Shown in pieces: positions 5,973 to 8,176 of a DNA stretch of 8,176 nt. Position numbers and translations under genes: made by a program. The stretch's first letter is position 1; each line of letters opens with the position of its first letter. Source of the DNA: Verrucomicrobiota bacterium (GTDB taxonomy: Bacteria; Verrucomicrobiota; Verrucomicrobiia; Limisphaerales; UBA1100); assembly GCA_028872685.1 (NCBI GenBank), contig JAPKEI010000116.1, forward strand, positions 1-8,176. Direction: 5' to 3'. The notes below the pieces were generated by a model. That model searched no databases. It saw only the letters and a program-made list of their open reading frames with translations, and had not been told where the DNA came from.

Positions 5973-5997
5973 CACCACCGGTTTACAACTGGTGGTG
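5973..5997. other. Strong hairpin, 11-bp stem with 3-nt loop
   Basis: CACCACCGGTT (5973-5983) pairs with AACTGGTGGTG (5987-5997) around a TAC loop. All pairs are Watson-Crick except one G-U. No T-run follows on the plus strand (CAACTC), so it is not a standard intrinsic terminator in that direction. It could be part of a structured RNA or a protein-binding inverted repeat. Confidence 0.55.
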
Positions 5998-6023
5998 CAA
6001 CTCAAAATTCACGAAAGGCGCAT

Positions 6024-6057
6024 TTTCTTCAACAGTAGATTCCTGTTGAAGGAATCT
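6024..6057. other. Two overlapping, mutually exclusive hairpins
   Basis: Hairpin 1 pairs TTTCTTCAACAG (6024-6035) with CTGTTGAAGGAA (6043-6054); the stem is 12 bp with one G-T wobble and the loop is 7 nt. Hairpin 2 pairs AGATTCC (6037-6043) with GGAATCT (6051-6057), also with a 7-nt loop. The loop of hairpin 1 supplies the 5' arm of hairpin 2, and the loop of hairpin 2 is the 3' arm of hairpin 1. The order A-B-A'-B' is that of an H-type pseudoknot, but with no connecting bases on the 3' side the two full stems could not coexist easily. Alternative folding is more likely. Confidence 0.55.
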
Positions 6058-6178
6058 GTGGGCAAACTAGATCAAGCTTGTAGCCCTCGAGCCTGCCAGC
6101 GACCCCCCGTTGGATCTGCGTGTAAAATTTATTCTCATGGTTAACACCTCTCTAGCGGCGAAAACACATTAGGATTGC

Positions 6179-6208
6179 TCGACACTTCCGCGAGGTGGCC
6201 GCTATAAA
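6179..6208 (+). promoter_or_regulatory. Candidate sigma70-type promoter of the PfkB-family gene; decides the start codon
   Basis: TCGACA (6179-6184) and TATAAA (6203-6208) are separated by 18 bp, each matching its consensus at 5 of 6 positions. Transcription would start near 6215. The in-frame GTG at 6195 lies between the two boxes and could not be in the transcript, which supports ATG 6228 as the true start and gives a leader of about 13 nt. Confidence 0.5.
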
Positions 6209-6227
6209 CGGTTGTCTCTTTTTGCTT

Positions 6228-7253
6228 ATGAAGCGTAATGGAATTTTAGCGGCGGGGAATTGGATCGTCGATCAGGTGAAGATGGTGGATGTGTTTCCAC
6301 AACGGGAAACGCTGGCCAACATTCTGCGCCAAAGCGAGGGCACGGGGGGATCGCCTTATAATTTGGTAGTGAATCTCGCCAAGCTGGGCGCGAAGATTCC
6401 GCTCAGCGGCGCGGGGCTGGTGGGCAAGGATGCGCTGGGCAAATACATCCTGGCCGATCTCAAGCGCCACAAGATTGACGCCCAACAAATCCAAATCACC
6501 GATCGCGCCCCCACGTCGTACACCGATGTGATGACGGAAGTGGACACCGGCCGGCGCACATTTTTTCACTGTCGCGGCGCCAATGCGCTTTGGAATGCGA
6601 AGGGGTTGGACTTCAAAAAATCGAAGGCCAAAATTTTTCATATCGGTTATCTACTGTTGCTTGATGCAATGGATGCACCGGATAAAAAATACGGCACCCG
6701 CGCCGCCGCCCTCTGCGCCAAGGCCCAACGAGCAGGATTGAAAACCAGCATCGATTGCGTGAGCGAAGACAGCGATCGCTTTGCCAAAATCGTTTCGCCC
6801 GCGCTACCGTTTGTGGATTACTGCATCCTCAATGAATTCGAGGCCGGCAAAACCACCGGCTTCACCATCCGCCGCAGCGACGGCACACTGGACACCGTGG
6901 CACTGCGGCACGCCGCCGGCGCGTTGCTGCAATTGGGCGTAAAGGAATTGGTATGCGTGCACTTCCCCGAAGGCGGATTTGCCCGCACGCGGGGCGGCAC
7001 GGATCACTGGCAATCGTCACTAAAGCTGCCGCAAAAATACATCCAGGGCGCCGCCGGCGCGGGTGATGCCTTTTGCACCGGAATGCTGCTGGGCATCCAC
7101 GAAGGCTGGGAAATCCAGCGAAGTCTCTTCACCGCCGTCTGCGCCGCAGCAGCAAACCTCAGTGATCCGACGTGCACGGGCGGAATGAAACGGCTTAATA
7201 CCGTGTTGGCGCTGGCCAAGAAATACAAACCGCGAGCGGCGATTGGGAATTGA
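6228..7253 (+). CDS. PfkB-family carbohydrate/nucleoside kinase
   Basis: A cytosolic ATP-dependent kinase of the ribokinase superfamily, 341 residues from ATG 6228 (an upstream in-frame GTG at 6195 lies inside the promoter and is rejected). The N-terminal signature 'GTGGSPYNLVVNLAKLG' is at about 38-54, covering the substrate-binding GG and N. An NxxE-type magnesium motif, NEFE, is at about 202-205. The C-terminal signature 'GAAGAGDAFCTG' is at about 274-285, with catalytic base Asp280 and the GAGD anion hole. The usual DT before GAGD is replaced (GAAGAGD), which is tolerated in some subfamilies. The substrate cannot be told from sequence; fructose, ribose, adenosine or 2-keto-3-deoxygluconate type sugars are all possible. 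It stands alone, divergent from hicB-like and convergent with efp (stops 8 bp apart). Confidence 0.9.
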   Translation: MKRNGILAAGNWIVDQVKMVDVFPQRETLANILRQSEGTGGSPYNLVVNLAKLGAKIPLSGAGLVGKDALGKYILADLKRHKIDAQQIQITDRAPTSYTDVMTEVDTGRRTFFHCRGANALWNAKGLDFKKSKAKIFHIGYLLLLDAMDAPDKKYGTRAAALCAKAQRAGLKTSIDCVSEDSDRFAKIVSPALPFVDYCILNEFEAGKTTGFTIRRSDGTLDTVALRHAAGALLQLGVKELVCVHFPEGGFARTRGGTDHWQSSLKLPQKYIQGAAGAGDAFCTGMLLGIHEGWEIQRSLFTAVCAAAANLSDPTCTGGMKRLNTVLALAKKYKPRAAIGN

Positions 7254-7261
7254 AAACCCAA

Positions 7262-7819
7262 CTACGCGCGCTCGAGGTATTTTTGGTTCTTCACGTCGAT
7301 CTTGATTTTCTCGCCGGTCTTAATGAAGAGAGGTACTTGGATAATCACGCCGGTTTCGAGGGTGACGGGTTTTTGCACGTTGCTGGCGGAATCGCCTCTC
7401 ACACCCTCGGGCGCATCGCTGACGGTGAGCACCACGTTGGCGGGCAGTTCGACCAGCGCGAGATTGCTGTCCACGTAGGTGGCGGTGAGAGGCGTGTTCT
7501 CGGTCATAAAATCTTTCACATCGACCATTAGCTCGGCACGCACATTTTCCTGCTCGTACGTTTCGGGATCCACGAGCACAAAATCGTCGCCCTCCATATA
7601 GCTAAATTCCAGCTTGCGGGTGGTCATTGGCACAATCTCGACGCTCTCAGATGAGTTGAATCGGTTGTCAGAAGACTTACCGGTGTTCAAGTTGCGCAGC
7701 TTGGCCTGAATATAAGCCGGGCCTTTGCCGGGCTTCACGTGGCCGGTGTCCATCACGACGCAGACCGCGCCGTTGTATTTAATCGCGTTGCCGCGCCGAA
7801 GATCATTTGCAATAGCCAT
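7262..7819 (-). CDS. efp: Elongation factor P
   Basis: Binds the ribosome between the P and E sites and rescues stalling at polyproline stretches. The 185-residue protein is full length (usual about 185-190), with an N-terminal KOW-like domain (1-64) and two OB-fold domains. The loop tip 'HVKPGKGPAY' carries Lys32, the position that is beta-lysylated in E. coli and differently modified or left bare in other lineages. The C-terminal signature 'VTLETGVIIQVPLFIKTGEKI' is canonical. The ATG at 7819 matches the conserved N-terminus and has no Shine-Dalgarno (AACCCCAATTTTT precedes it). It follows the FtsB-like gene after 75 bp on the same strand. No EpmA or EarP homologue is in the window, so the modification state is unknown. 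Confidence 0.97.
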   Translation of the reverse strand: MAIANDLRRGNAIKYNGAVCVVMDTGHVKPGKGPAYIQAKLRNLNTGKSSDNRFNSSESVEIVPMTTRKLEFSYMEGDDFVLVDPETYEQENVRAELMVDVKDFMTENTPLTATYVDSNLALVELPANVVLTVSDAPEGVRGDSASNVQKPVTLETGVIIQVPLFIKTGEKIKIDVKNQKYLERA

Positions 7820-7894
7820 AAAAATTGGGGTTCAAAAACGGGCAGGGAAAGTAGCCGAGCGCGGGCCGAATGCAAGCTTGAATACGCTAGCTAA

Positions 7895-8176
7895 TTACGG
7901 TGCGTTGGAGTCGGGTCGCTCGAAGCGGATGACCGTTTCACCGGGGCGCGCGAGCCCGAGCTTTTCACGGGCGTAACGCTCAACGGTTTCGGGGTCATTG
8001 CGGAGTGCTTCAATTTGCACTTTGATTTGGCGGGCCGTTTCTTCTTCGGTGGCAACGTTTTGTTGCAGTCGCAAAATCTCCGAACGCATCCGTTCATTTT
8101 GTTTAATGAGCGGCAAGTACCAAACCGCCACGGCGAGCAAGGCGGCAATGACGAGCAAAAACACCACAGCCTTCGT
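7895..8176 (-). CDS. FtsB/DivIC-like septum formation initiator, 5' end outside window
   Basis: A small bitopic inner-membrane protein. The visible part has a hydrophobic helix (VVFLLVIAALLAVAVWYLPL), then a coiled coil rich in Glu, Gln and Leu (about 40 residues from KQNERMRSEI), then the family hallmark 'NDPETVERYAREKLGLARPGE', typical of FtsB/DivIC (..DP..iE..AR..LG...pGE..). FtsB-type proteins bridge FtsL and FtsQ in the divisome. An internal GTG at 8167 is possible, but the open frame continues to the window edge (TKA before it) and the usual basic N-terminus should lie beyond, so the CDS is called 5'-partial. It is followed by efp and probably cotranscribed with it. Confidence 0.88.
   Translation of the reverse strand, partial: TKAVVFLLVIAALLAVAVWYLPLIKQNERMRSEILRLQQNVATEEETARQIKVQIEALRNDPETVERYAREKLGLARPGETVIRFERPDSNAP

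Larger units (their letters stand above)
5615..6227. other. Long intergenic region, mostly non-coding but structured
   Basis: About 610 bp between the divergent HicB-like and PfkB genes. It holds the HicB-like promoter (5629-5657), a doubtful 65-codon frame (5735-5932), three hairpins between 5973 and 6057, and the PfkB promoter (6179-6208). I see no tRNA, integrase remnant or terminal inverted repeats. From about 5933 to 6178 no frame looks protein-like. Confidence 0.6.

Noticed and set aside
5933..6178. Possible tRNA or integron attC site among the hairpins
   Set aside because: No T-arm GGTTCGA-type motif, anticodon arm or CCA end fits a tRNA, and no paired GTTRRRY / RYYYAAC core sites were found at the expected spacing.
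6195..6227. GTG start giving 11 extra residues to the PfkB-family protein
   Set aside because: The GTG lies between the -35 and -10 boxes of the best promoter, the added residues (AAINGCLFLL) are not family-like, and the ATG at 6228 leads directly into the normal first strand.
7233..7274. Imperfect hairpin across the convergent PfkB and efp stop codons (CGAGCG…CGCTCG outside, TTGGG…CCCAA inside)
   Set aside because: The stems are short and interrupted by an unequal internal loop, with no T-tract on either strand. Not strong enough to call a bidirectional terminator.
7848..7875. Promoter-like pair TTGCAT-16-TACTTT upstream of efp on the minus strand
   Set aside because: Only 3 of 6 matches in each box. 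It is no better than chance in this composition, and the gene is probably cotranscribed with the FtsB-like gene.

Overview
The window looks like chromosomal DNA from a free-living bacterium, most likely of the Verrucomicrobiota or the wider PVC group. This is inferred from the gene mix: a eukaryote-type HisA, a secreted SGNH hydrolase, a DUF1080-like lipoprotein, a long KamA-type radical SAM protein, and EF-P next to an FtsB/DivIC protein. GC content is moderate to high, and most genes have no clear Shine-Dalgarno sequence. No rRNA, tRNA, CRISPR array, integrase or transposase was seen.

Layout. (1) 1-896, minus: a lipoprotein with a DUF1080-like (3-keto-disaccharide hydrolase / LamG-like) fold, cut by the window edge just before its C-terminus. 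(2) 897-1041: a divergent promoter region with a G8 tract. (3) 1042-3180, plus: a two-gene operon with a KamA-family radical SAM/PLP aminomutase-like enzyme and, 3 bp later, a secreted protein with a calcium-loop motif and a His-rich putative metal site. (4) 3184-4484, minus: a secreted SGNH hydrolase followed 2 bp later by type II thymidine kinase (tdk, GTG start), converging on the previous operon. (5) 4485-4583: a short intergenic region with a GC-rich palindrome abutting the hisA stop codon. (6) 4584-5614, minus: a HicB-like solo protein, a heptad tandem repeat, then eukaryote-type hisA. (7) 5615-6227: about 610 bp with no convincing gene but with strong hairpins, including two overlapping, mutually exclusive ones. 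(8) 6228-7253, plus: a PfkB-family sugar/nucleoside kinase. (9) 7262-8176, minus: an FtsB/DivIC-like division protein (5' end outside the window) followed by elongation factor P.

Functionally this is mostly housekeeping: histidine biosynthesis, thymidine salvage, translation of polyproline stretches and cell division. Mixed in are accessory secreted or enzymatic genes. No multi-gene defence or biosynthetic system is evident. The points most worth a second look are the structured 5.9-6.1 kb intergenic region, the palindromic repeat that supplies the hisA stop codon, the KamA-like enzyme that appears to lack a canonical lysine-binding Asp and is paired with an unfamiliar secreted protein, and several promoters placed so close to start codons that leaders would be very short or absent.
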